Assembly: GCA_934463345.1 (NCBI GenBank)
Contig: CAKSJL010000008.1
Coordinates: 1-43,219 of the forward strand
Length of the DNA stretch: 43,219 nucleotides
Source: an uncultured Oscillospiraceae bacterium
GTDB lineage: Bacteria; Bacillota; Clostridia; Oscillospirales; Ruminococcaceae
Direction: 5' to 3'
Part shown: positions 36,983-43,219 of the stretch, in pieces
Numbering within the stretch: the first letter of the stretch is position 1
Layout of the letters: every line of letters begins with the position of its first letter
Translations under genes and position numbers: made by a program
The notes under the pieces: model-generated
Databases searched by the model: none
The model's input: the letters and a program-made list of their open reading frames with translations, nothing else
Told to the model about the DNA's origin: nothing

Positions 36983-37702
36983 ATGAAAAAAGCAGCGATA
37001 ATAACAGGTGCGTCAAGAGGTATCGGAAAGGCTGTCGCTTATGCTCTTGCAGCTGATGGGTACATTCCGGTTATAAATTATCTTAACAGCAGTGAGTCTG
37101 CCGAAAAAATTGCGGCAGAAACGAGAGGGCTTGCTTATTGTGCAGATGTCTCTGACAGCGAAGCAGTAAAAAAAATGATCAATACTGCAAATGAAAAATT
37201 TGGTGGTATAGATGTGCTGGTCAATAATGCCGGAATATCTCTAACCGGACTTTTTACCGATATTACTGTACAGCAGGAACAGCGAATGATTGACGTGAAT
37301 TTAAAGGGCGTTATGAACTGTGCAAGATATGTTATTCCGTTTATGGTAAGACAAAAGTATGGCAGAATAATAAATATCTCGTCTATGTGGGGAGAGGTCG
37401 GAGCTTCCTGCGAGGTGCATTATTCTGCAACAAAGGCGGCGATCATTGGATTTACAAAGGCTCTTGCAAAGGAACTCGGACCATCAGGAATAACTGTTAA
37501 TGGCATTGCTCCGGGCGTTGTAATGACCGATATGAATAGTGCATACAGTGAAGAGGAAATGAATATTCTTAAAGAGGAAACACCGCTTCAGCGGCTTGGA
37601 ACACCAGAAGATATTGCTAGTGCAGTTTCGTTCCTTGTATCTGATTCTGCCGATTTTATAACGGGACAGATTCTGGGGGTCAACGGCGGATTTGTAATTT
37701 AA
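36983..37702 (+). CDS. SDR-family reductase, EF-P 5-aminopentanone reductase-like (YmfI) or FabG-like
   Basis: A 239-residue short-chain dehydrogenase. The NADP-binding motif is TGASRGIG (8-15), NNAG follows (about 85-88), and the catalytic set is Ser in NISSMWG, then Tyr and Lys in YSATK (about 151-155). The segments GASCEVHYSATKAAIIGFTKALAKE and GQILGVNGGFVI (read in parts: ASCEVHYSATKAA, GVNGGFVI) resemble reductases that complete 5-aminopentanol modification of EF-P in Bacillus, rather than FabG of fatty acid synthesis; no fatty-acid genes are near. Function by resemblance only. SD AAAGGA lies 7 bases before ATG. The HD gene follows in the same direction. Confidence 0.85.
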   Translation: MKKAAIITGASRGIGKAVAYALAADGYIPVINYLNSSESAEKIAAETRGLAYCADVSDSEAVKKMINTANEKFGGIDVLVNNAGISLTGLFTDITVQQEQRMIDVNLKGVMNCARYVIPFMVRQKYGRIINISSMWGEVGASCEVHYSATKAAIIGFTKALAKELGPSGITVNGIAPGVVMTDMNSAYSEEEMNILKEETPLQRLGTPEDIASAVSFLVSDSADFITGQILGVNGGFVI

Positions 37703-37733
37703 GGCAACAGTAAAGCGGGAAGGATGTATAAAG

Positions 37734-38324
37734 ATGTTCAGTGAAAGACTTGAAAAACAGATAGAGTTTATTAAGGAAATTGACAAGCTAAAAGCTATAA
37801 AGCGACAGACCTTGCTTATAAACGAGGACAGACAGGAAAATGATGCGGAACACAGCTGGCATCTTGCAATGCTTGCCTTTTTGCTTGCAGAATATTCAAA
37901 TGAAAAAATAGATGTTATGAAAACTATGAAGATGGTTCTGATTCACGATATTGTTGAAATTGATGCCGGTGACACATATTGTTATGATTCTGAGGGCTAC
38001 AAGACAAAAGCTGACAGGGAAACAAGGGCGGCACAGCGAATTTTCGGTCTGCTTCCGGAGGATCAGGGGACTGAGTTGAGAGCGCTCTGGGAGGAATTTG
38101 AGGCAATGAATACTCCGGAGTCAAAATTTGCATGTGTTCTGGACAGATTTCAGCCGCTGCTTTTGAATTATACAAATGGCGGAGTTTCGTGGAAAAACCA
38201 CAATGTAAAGAGAAGCCAGGTCGAAGGCAGAAATCAGTGTACAAAGGAAGGCTCAGAAGAGCTTTACAGCTATATTATGGATATGATCTCAAAGGCTGCG
38301 GAAAGCGGAATGCTGGCTGAATAA
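37734..38324 (+). CDS. HD domain hydrolase (YfbR-like 5'-nucleotidase type)
   Basis: A 196-residue HD-family metal hydrolase. Motifs are AEHSWHLAMLAFLLAEY (His and His), LIHDIVEIDAGDTYCYD (HD pair) and CVLDRFQPLLLNY (final Asp), matching the HD_3/YfbR type that often acts on 5'-deoxynucleotides. The substrate is inferred. AAGGA lies 11 bases before ATG 37734. It is 31 bases downstream of the SDR gene and probably cotranscribed. A TTAAGGCAACA fragment of the type C repeat sits at the SDR stop. Confidence 0.88.
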   Translation: MFSERLEKQIEFIKEIDKLKAIKRQTLLINEDRQENDAEHSWHLAMLAFLLAEYSNEKIDVMKTMKMVLIHDIVEIDAGDTYCYDSEGYKTKADRETRAAQRIFGLLPEDQGTELRALWEEFEAMNTPESKFACVLDRFQPLLLNYTNGGVSWKNHNVKRSQVEGRNQCTKEGSEELYSYIMDMISKAAESGMLAE

Positions 38325-38452
38325 TTACATACAACGGATAATGTGTACCGTATCACATTGTTATTTGTGCTAAAAACCAATATTACAAATTTGTAAAGTT
38401 TATATAAAGGGGAGAAGAGTTTAAAAAGTAGGTGAAAAAAGAAAAAAAGATA
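38325..38452. other. Intergenic, nothing recognised
   Basis: An A/T-rich stretch between the HD gene and the LTA-synthase-like promoter. No stem of terminator quality and no SD-led frame were seen. Confidence 0.4.
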
Positions 38453-38481
38453 TTGAAGTTTGCTTTTGGTTATGATATATT
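38453..38481 (+). promoter_or_regulatory. Promoter of the LTA-synthase-like gene
   Basis: TTGAAG (38453-38458), 17 bases, TATATT (38476-38481), preceded by TTATGA (extended -10). Confidence 0.6.
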
Positions 38482-38544
38482 TAATGTATGGCATTAGGGG
38501 ATTACTTGCCTTATCTACATTAATAAAAAGGAATGAGGGTATTA

Positions 38545-40386
38545 ATGAAGGAAAAATTAGTTGCTGTTAAAGGAAAGATAAAGAAATTTAACAGCAAGCG
38601 TGAAGAAAATTCTCAGAAATACAGAATGACAAATCTGCTGCTCACAATTCTTTTTCCAATCTTCATTGTGTGCATGGCGGAAATAAATCAGGCAAAACAG
38701 CCTTCCAAGTTTATTCTGTTTGTCGCTGCAAGACCGTCAGTCATGCTTTTTAATGTGCTGATCGCATCTCTTATTTTTGCAGGCTTTATGCTGCTCTTTA
38801 AAAAAGGCTGGATCGCAGTTCTGGCACAGTCCTTTATATATATGACGCTGAGTATTACGGAGCTTTTCAAGTTCAATACCAACGGAAATCATCTTATAAT
38901 GACTGATATGAAGCTGGTCAAGAGCGTAAAAAGCCTTACTTCATTTGCATACATTAAAATAACTCCGGTTCTGATAACATATGTGACAATCGTTTTGCTT
39001 TATTTCGTTGCAGTTTTCTGGTTCAATCCAAAAATGAAGATGAAGATGTCAAGGCGTATTGTTCCGGCTGTAGCGTGTATGGGGGCATGCGTTTCAGTAG
39101 TCGTTGTTCCGGCGATTTCCAAACCGGTATATTCATTATTTGATCTTGATACAACTGCTGCTGATAACACATTCAAGCTTAACGAAAAGTTTGAAAATAA
39201 CAGCTTTCTTGCGTTTTTCTGTCAGACTGCTTCCGAAAATCTGGCAAACCGTCTTACAGAACCTGAAAATTACAATGATGATACTGTTGCGGCAATGATG
39301 AACGTCAATGTTGAAAACGACAGCACATCTTCATTTTCAAAGCAGAAGCCAAATGTTATCATGATAATGTCTGAGGCATTTGCGGATTTCAGACGCTTTG
39401 AGGATCAGCTTGATCTTAATATCGGCGATACATACCAGGGCTTTGACAATGTTGCAGCACAGGGCTATCGTGGAACAGCAATTGTTCCTACATATGCAAG
39501 CTGGACAGTCAGAACAGAATTTGAGCTTAACTTCGGACTTCCGGTAAGATCCCTGAATGACCCGAATATGCCGCAGCGTATGCTGCTCGACAGGGAACAG
39601 CCGACAATCGCTTCTTATTATAAAAGCTGGGGCTATTCAACAGCATATGTTCATCCGTTTATGGGCTCTTTCTACAGCAGACAGAGAGTATATGCCAATT
39701 TCGGATTTGATAAGCTGATATTTGACGAAGATTTTACAGTTCCGATAAATTATTATGGTACTTATATTGATGACCAGACAGTTTTCAATCAGGTTGAAGA
39801 GCTTATAAAGAGTACAGACGAGCCGCTTTTCCTGCATACAACAACAATGCAGAATCATCAGCCTTATGACCAGGGTGAAAATCCTGATGATGAAATGGGT
39901 AACTACTTCCAGTGGATTTCCAAAACCGGCACTGACTTTGAAGCGTTCATAAATGACCTGAGTAAAATTGATGAACCAACAGTTGTATTTATGATCGGTG
40001 ACCATTATCCTTCACTGAAGGGTGAAAACAGCGTTTATGATCAGCTTGGCATGAATGGTGACAATTGCAGCGTTCTTTATGAACAGCCGTTTATTGTATG
40101 GAGCAATTATGATCTTGATTACAGCTCAATGCCGAAGGAAGAGTTTTCAACATTCTATGTGCCTTATGTTATTATGGATTTGATTGGTGCGCCAAAGGAT
40201 AACTTCATTCAGGCTATGGACAATAAAATGGAAACAACGCCTGTTTATTCGACAAATTATAATGCGTCAGTAGGAAGAGATGAGGAACTGGATATTCTGA
40301 CATATGACAGAATCCTTGGTGATATTGTATCTTCAAATGCAATTCCTGAGGAACTTTATAAAACAGCTGAAGAGGCTGGAAACTGA
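38545..40386 (+). CDS. Lipoteichoic acid synthase family sulfatase-like protein
   Basis: A 613-residue membrane enzyme with an N-terminal bundle of five membrane segments (about 30-190) and an extracytoplasmic sulfatase-fold domain (about 260-580). NVIMIMSEAFADF gives the metal-ligand Glu; SWTVRTEFELNFG contains Thr321, placed like the catalytic Thr of LtaS relative to the EF pair; IGDHYPSL supplies the late metal ligands. It likely transfers phosphoglycerol to a lipid or glycan. ATG 38545 is preferred because GAGGG is 5 bases upstream; ATG 38533 abuts an AAGGA. Whether the polymer is true lipoteichoic acid is unknown. Confidence 0.9.
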   Translation: MKEKLVAVKGKIKKFNSKREENSQKYRMTNLLLTILFPIFIVCMAEINQAKQPSKFILFVAARPSVMLFNVLIASLIFAGFMLLFKKGWIAVLAQSFIYMTLSITELFKFNTNGNHLIMTDMKLVKSVKSLTSFAYIKITPVLITYVTIVLLYFVAVFWFNPKMKMKMSRRIVPAVACMGACVSVVVVPAISKPVYSLFDLDTTAADNTFKLNEKFENNSFLAFFCQTASENLANRLTEPENYNDDTVAAMMNVNVENDSTSSFSKQKPNVIMIMSEAFADFRRFEDQLDLNIGDTYQGFDNVAAQGYRGTAIVPTYASWTVRTEFELNFGLPVRSLNDPNMPQRMLLDREQPTIASYYKSWGYSTAYVHPFMGSFYSRQRVYANFGFDKLIFDEDFTVPINYYGTYIDDQTVFNQVEELIKSTDEPLFLHTTTMQNHQPYDQGENPDDEMGNYFQWISKTGTDFEAFINDLSKIDEPTVVFMIGDHYPSLKGENSVYDQLGMNGDNCSVLYEQPFIVWSNYDLDYSSMPKEEFSTFYVPYVIMDLIGAPKDNFIQAMDNKMETTPVYSTNYNASVGRDEELDILTYDRILGDIVSSNAIPEELYKTAEEAGN

Positions 40387-40404
40387 TATAATAATTTGTG
40401 AAAC

Positions 40405-40435
40405 AGGGACGTTCTTTAAATGAGAACGTCCCTTT
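40405..40435 (+). terminator. Hairpin after the LTA-synthase-like gene
   Basis: Stem AGGGACGTTCT / AGAACGTCCCT with loop TTAAATG, then TTTGCG. The T-run is short, so read-through into DUF896 is possible. Confidence 0.65.
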
Positions 40436-40453
40436 GCGTAAAAGGAGGAAAAT

Positions 40454-40675
40454 ATGGAGCAGAAAAAGCTTGACAGAATTAATTTTCTTGCAAGAAAATC
40501 CAGGGAATCGGAACTTACTCCGGAAGAAAAGGAGGAGCAGAAGCAGCTTAGGGATGAATACCGGAAAAGTGTTGTAGGCAATCTTGAGGCACAGCTTAAC
40601 AATACTTACATTCTTGAACCGGATGGAAGAAAAGTTAAAGTACATAAAAGGGGAGAAGATAAAAATGGAAAATAA
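40454..40675 (+). CDS. DUF896 family protein (YnzC-like)
   Basis: A 73-residue cytoplasmic helical protein with KLDRINFLARKSRESELTPEEKEEQKQLRDEY, the helical hairpin and signature of DUF896/YnzC, then a basic C-terminus. Function is unknown; in Bacillus a relative (YneA-operon YnzC) is in an SOS-linked cluster, which is not the context here. SD AGGAGG lies 7-8 bases before ATG. Its end overlaps the next gene by 11 bases. Confidence 0.93.
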   Translation: MEQKKLDRINFLARKSRESELTPEEKEEQKQLRDEYRKSVVGNLEAQLNNTYILEPDGRKVKVHKRGEDKNGK

Positions 40676-40952
40676 CAAGAATAACAGTAATGAAAATAAT
40701 AACGGAAAGCAGCCAATGATAAGAATAATATTATGCGTTGCGATTATGATAGTACTTTTTCTTGGAATGTTCGGTGCTGTCAGTAAAAATATAACTATTC
40801 CGGTATCGGCTGTAATGCTGATCGGTGTTTCAGTATGGAATGGTGTCTCTTACATTAAATCAGGAAAAAAGAAACAGGCAACCTTTACATTTATATTGTC
40901 GGCAATTCTGGTTGCCTTGCTTGTCGGATTTATAATAACAGCTACAAAATAA
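40665..40952 (+). CDS. Small membrane protein of unknown function
   Basis: A 95-residue protein. An Asn-rich start (MENNKNNSNENNNGKQP) precedes three hydrophobic segments (about 19-38, 45-62 and 72-93). I do not recognise the family. GGGGAG lies 9 bases before ATG 40665, and the gene starts inside the DUF896 gene, so translation is coupled. It is followed by the antiporter after 15 bases, which suggests a shared transcript and maybe a membrane-related role. Confidence 0.75.
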   Translation: MENNKNNSNENNNGKQPMIRIILCVAIMIVLFLGMFGAVSKNITIPVSAVMLIGVSVWNGVSYIKSGKKKQATFTFILSAILVALLVGFIITATK

Positions 40953-40967
40953 AAAAGGAGGCAGTTA

Positions 40968-42602
40968 ATGGCTTTAGCGTTACTGGTCGCATCAGTAGTA
41001 ATTCTGATCTGTGTATGTTTCAGCAGAATCTCAGGAAAAATAGGCATTCCGTTTTTGCTTGCATTTATTTTGCTTGGAATGGTTTTCGGTTCAGACGGAC
41101 TTTTCAAAATACCATTTGCAAATTTTGCACTGTCTGAGAAAATATGCTCTGTTGCGCTTATTTTCATCATGTTTTACGGTGGTTTCGGAACACGCTGGTC
41201 TGAGGCAAAGCCAATTGCTGCAAAATCTATAGCGCTTTCAACTGTCGGTGTTGTTGCAACAGCAGGGATAACAGGACTTTTCTGTCATTTTATTCTTCGT
41301 ATGGAGTGGTTTGAAAGTATGCTGATAGGATCTGTTATCAGTTCAACTGATGCAGCGTCAGTTTTCTCAATACTTCGTTCCAAAAAACTGGGTCTGAAAA
41401 ACAACACCGCTTCGCTTCTTGAAATGGAAAGCGGAAGCAACGATCCCTGTTCATACATGCTGACCGCAATAATTATTTCAGCGATGAATTCGTCGGTTGA
41501 CGGCGTCTGGGGAATAATTTACCTGGTATTTGCTCAGTTTGTTTATGGAATAGTTATCGGAGTTCTAATTGCACTTGGCGCAAGATTTGTTCTTTCAAAC
41601 TTTAAATTTACCAATGAAGGCTTTGATACACTGTTTCTGGTTGGAATTGCAGTTCTTTCATATGCGTTGCCGTCAGTAATTAGCGGAAATGGTTATCTCA
41701 GTGCATATATTGTAGGAATAATTCTGGGTAATTCTGATATTAAAAATAAGCAGACTATGGTTCATTTCTTTGACGGATTAACGAGCCTTATGCAGGTTCT
41801 TATATTTTTCTTGCTGGGACTTCTGTCGTTTCCTTCATCACTCCCGACTGCTTTTCCGAAAGCGATTGCAATTGCACTGTTTTTGACAATTATTGCAAGA
41901 CCTGTTGCGGTATTTGCGATACTGACACCATTGAAATGCAGTATAAAGCAGCAGCTACTGGTATCATGGTCGGGACTGCGAGGCGCAGCTTCAATCGTTT
42001 TCGCAATAATGGCATCAGTAAATATTGATTCACTTTCGTGCGATATCTTCCATATTGTATTCTGTATTGTACTTATATCCATAACATGTCAGGGTACGCT
42101 GTTGCCGTTTATGGCTAAAAGACTGGATATGATAGACAAAAATACTAACGTCCTCAAGACATTCAATGACTATACAGAAGAGCTTGATGTTCAGTTTATA
42201 AAACTTACAATTTCCGGCGATGATCATCCATGGAAAAATAAGAAAATCAGGGAACTTTCAATTCCATGGGATCTTTTATTTGTTCTTGTAATACGAAACG
42301 GAAAGAGACTTATTCCCAACGGAAAAACAATTCTCCGTGAAAACGATATAGTTGTGGTAAGTGCGCCGGTTTATCAGGGACGTGAAGCTGTCCAGTTTGA
42401 AGAGAAAAAGGTACATAGCAGCAGCAAATGGATTGGCAGGAAAATATCTGATTATGCTAACGAAAAGGGAATGTTTGTCGTTTTGATAAAAAGAGGAAAC
42501 AATGTTGTCATTCCAAGAGGGCCGACGGATATTGAGGAAAATGATATACTTGTTACACATACGCTTGATGAGGAAGTGCAGAAAACAAAAGCATTAGTAT
42601 AA
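40968..42602 (+). CDS. K+/H+ antiporter with C-terminal TrkA-C domains (CPA family, NhaP2/CvrA-like)
   Basis: A 544-residue membrane transporter. About 12 hydrophobic segments cover residues 1-390; ISSTDAASVFSIL and ESGSNDPCSYML carry the Asp/Asn-Asp pair that typifies cation/proton antiporters, with the second Asp the proton site. The soluble part holds two TrkA-C (RCK-C)-like domains (about 400-475 and 480-540), marked by DDHPWKNKKIRELSIP, LRENDIVVVSAP and IEENDILVTHTL; these normally bind nucleotide or cation as regulators. The specific ion is inferred from family. GGAGG lies 8 bases before ATG. Confidence 0.9.
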   Translation: MALALLVASVVILICVCFSRISGKIGIPFLLAFILLGMVFGSDGLFKIPFANFALSEKICSVALIFIMFYGGFGTRWSEAKPIAAKSIALSTVGVVATAGITGLFCHFILRMEWFESMLIGSVISSTDAASVFSILRSKKLGLKNNTASLLEMESGSNDPCSYMLTAIIISAMNSSVDGVWGIIYLVFAQFVYGIVIGVLIALGARFVLSNFKFTNEGFDTLFLVGIAVLSYALPSVISGNGYLSAYIVGIILGNSDIKNKQTMVHFFDGLTSLMQVLIFFLLGLLSFPSSLPTAFPKAIAIALFLTIIARPVAVFAILTPLKCSIKQQLLVSWSGLRGAASIVFAIMASVNIDSLSCDIFHIVFCIVLISITCQGTLLPFMAKRLDMIDKNTNVLKTFNDYTEELDVQFIKLTISGDDHPWKNKKIRELSIPWDLLFVLVIRNGKRLIPNGKTILRENDIVVVSAPVYQGREAVQFEEKKVHSSSKWIGRKISDYANEKGMFVVLIKRGNNVVIPRGPTDIEENDILVTHTLDEEVQKTKALV

Positions 42603-42617
42603 AAAATTGATTTAAAG

Positions 42618-42648
42618 AGTCGTCTGAAATTGTCAGCGGCTTTTTTTA
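42618..42648 (+). terminator. Terminator of the antiporter operon
   Basis: AGTCGTCTGA / TCAGCGGCT stem with G-T pairs and one bulge, followed by TTTTTTT. Confidence 0.75.
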
Positions 42649-42704
42649 ATTATTTTTATGTAATTATGTAGAAATTTATAAGGAAACTTTGTGCAGTATT
42701 GCCA

Positions 42705-42733
42705 TTGATTTTTTTGGAAATGTGGTATATAAT
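42705..42733 (+). promoter_or_regulatory. Promoter of the terminal secreted-protein gene
   Basis: TTGATT (42705-42710), 17 bases, TATAAT (42728-42733). Confidence 0.65.
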
Positions 42734-42792
42734 GATGTTAAAGGAATAAGGTGTGTTTATTCCCGAATTTTAAATGAAAGGATATGGCTGGG

Positions 42793-43219
42793 GTGAAGAT
42801 AAAAAGATTAATTGGTTTTATTACAGCGGCTGTTATGTCTGTTGCTGCAATTTCTGTCGGAGCAGTAAATGCAGAGAATTTTACGCAAGAGCTTTACACG
42901 TTAAAAGAACTTAATAATATGAGCAATGATGATTTTATGAAGCTTGACGGTGCTGAGGATATATATAACAATATTGTAAATGTTGTGAAGGAAGAACAGG
43001 CATTTTATGACGAGCTTGAAAACGAGATTCATCCCGTTCTCGTCACTCTTAAAGGCTCCAACGGCTACGGCGAAGCATTGAGCTATCTGCTCGAAGCACT
43101 CGGCTGCGTCGGCGGTAACTGCTCGCTTAAGGCTTACTCTTATTACATCACCAAGGATCCCGTCACACTTAAGAATGTTTACAACACCCAGGCTCTCGTT
43201 GACGATGTTCTCACCGCTG
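42793..43219 (+). CDS. Secreted protein, 3' end beyond window
   Basis: The frame is open to the window edge, 142 residues seen. A basic start (MKIKRLIGF) and hydrophobic segment (ITAAVMSVAAISVGAVNA) form a signal peptide cleaved near residue 27. GTG 42793 is preferred, as AAAGGA (42777-42782) lies 10 bases upstream; ATG 42784 is too close to the SD. Residues about 28-76 use A/T-ending codons, and residues from about 77 (HPVLVTLKGSNGYGEA) use C/G-ending codons such as CTC and GTC. The second half loosely recalls segments of very large clostridial surface proteins; that impression is untested. Confidence 0.65.
   Translation, partial: MKIKRLIGFITAAVMSVAAISVGAVNAENFTQELYTLKELNNMSNDDFMKLDGAEDIYNNIVNVVKEEQAFYDELENEIHPVLVTLKGSNGYGEALSYLLEALGCVGGNCSLKAYSYYITKDPVTLKNVYNTQALVDDVLTA

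Noticed and set aside
1..43219. CRISPR array, rRNA, tRNA or insertion-sequence transposase
   Set aside because: No regularly spaced repeats, no rRNA-like conserved stretches, no tRNA cloverleaf with T-loop consensus in the gaps I examined, and no transposase motif were found by eye.

Overview
The window looks like a chromosome segment of a cellulolytic, low-GC Clostridia-class bacterium, most likely a Ruminococcus (Oscillospiraceae). The evidence is a dockerin-bearing GH5 endoglucanase, a second protein with two dockerins, a GH94 cellobiose phosphorylase, a SCIFF peptide with its radical SAM maturase (a Clostridia signature), and Shine-Dalgarno (SD)-led genes with A/T-ending codons. Species cannot be fixed from the sequence alone. 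No rRNA, tRNA, CRISPR array or transposase gene was seen.

Layout. 1-2.8 kb: GH94 phosphorylase (minus) whose leader is filled by a nested repeat element. 2.9-5.3 kb: a five-gene phage-derived cassette (two small membrane proteins, GH25-LysM lysozyme, tail-fibre-like and leucine-rich proteins). 5.3-10.4 kb: Nudix hydrolase, then a minus-strand shikimate operon (DUF4288, aroB, aroA, aroC, DUF4364). 10.4-13.0 kb: membrane proteins and a PIN-like protein with a duplicated C-terminal domain. 13.2-19.0 kb: branched-chain amino acid ABC importer livK / livHMGF plus a cytidylate-kinase-like gene. 19.0-20.3 kb: DUF3793-flavodoxin operon with two palindromic operators. 20.3-23.1 kb: TspO, a dockerin/cohesin-like/dockerin protein, and rplJ-rplL with an L10 leader and attenuator. 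23.2-26.6 kb: GHL10 lipoprotein, TIGR04086 membrane protein, SCIFF peptide and SCIFF maturase. 26.6-29.0 kb: repeats, a decayed type I toxin-antitoxin locus, and an ABC-F ATPase. 29.2-31.2 kb: GH5-dockerin endoglucanase. 31.2-33 kb: a block of hairpins, DUF4956 and VTC-domain proteins. 33.2-36.9 kb: amidase-SH3b, TIGR01212 radical SAM protein, cytidine deaminase, orphan AgrB, a tiny Asn/Gln-rich protein and a hotdog thioesterase. 37-42.6 kb: SDR reductase, HD hydrolase, LTA-synthase-like enzyme, DUF896, small membrane protein, K+/H+ antiporter. The last 430 bases begin a secreted protein whose base composition changes abruptly.

Functionally, the GH5 enzyme and the double-dockerin protein fit extracellular cellulose breakdown, and the phosphorylase fits intracellular use of the resulting cellobiose. 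Most other genes are housekeeping. The most unusual signal is not a protein. It is a set of modular intergenic palindromic elements that share an internal core but carry three different terminal inverted repeats, often lie next to TA, and sit in leaders or serve as terminators. Other points worth following are the amber-interrupted type I toxin with an intact antisense promoter, the half-degenerate ABC-F, the SD hairpin loop-out in front of the VTC gene, and the paired GTTAG-N6-CTAAC operators.
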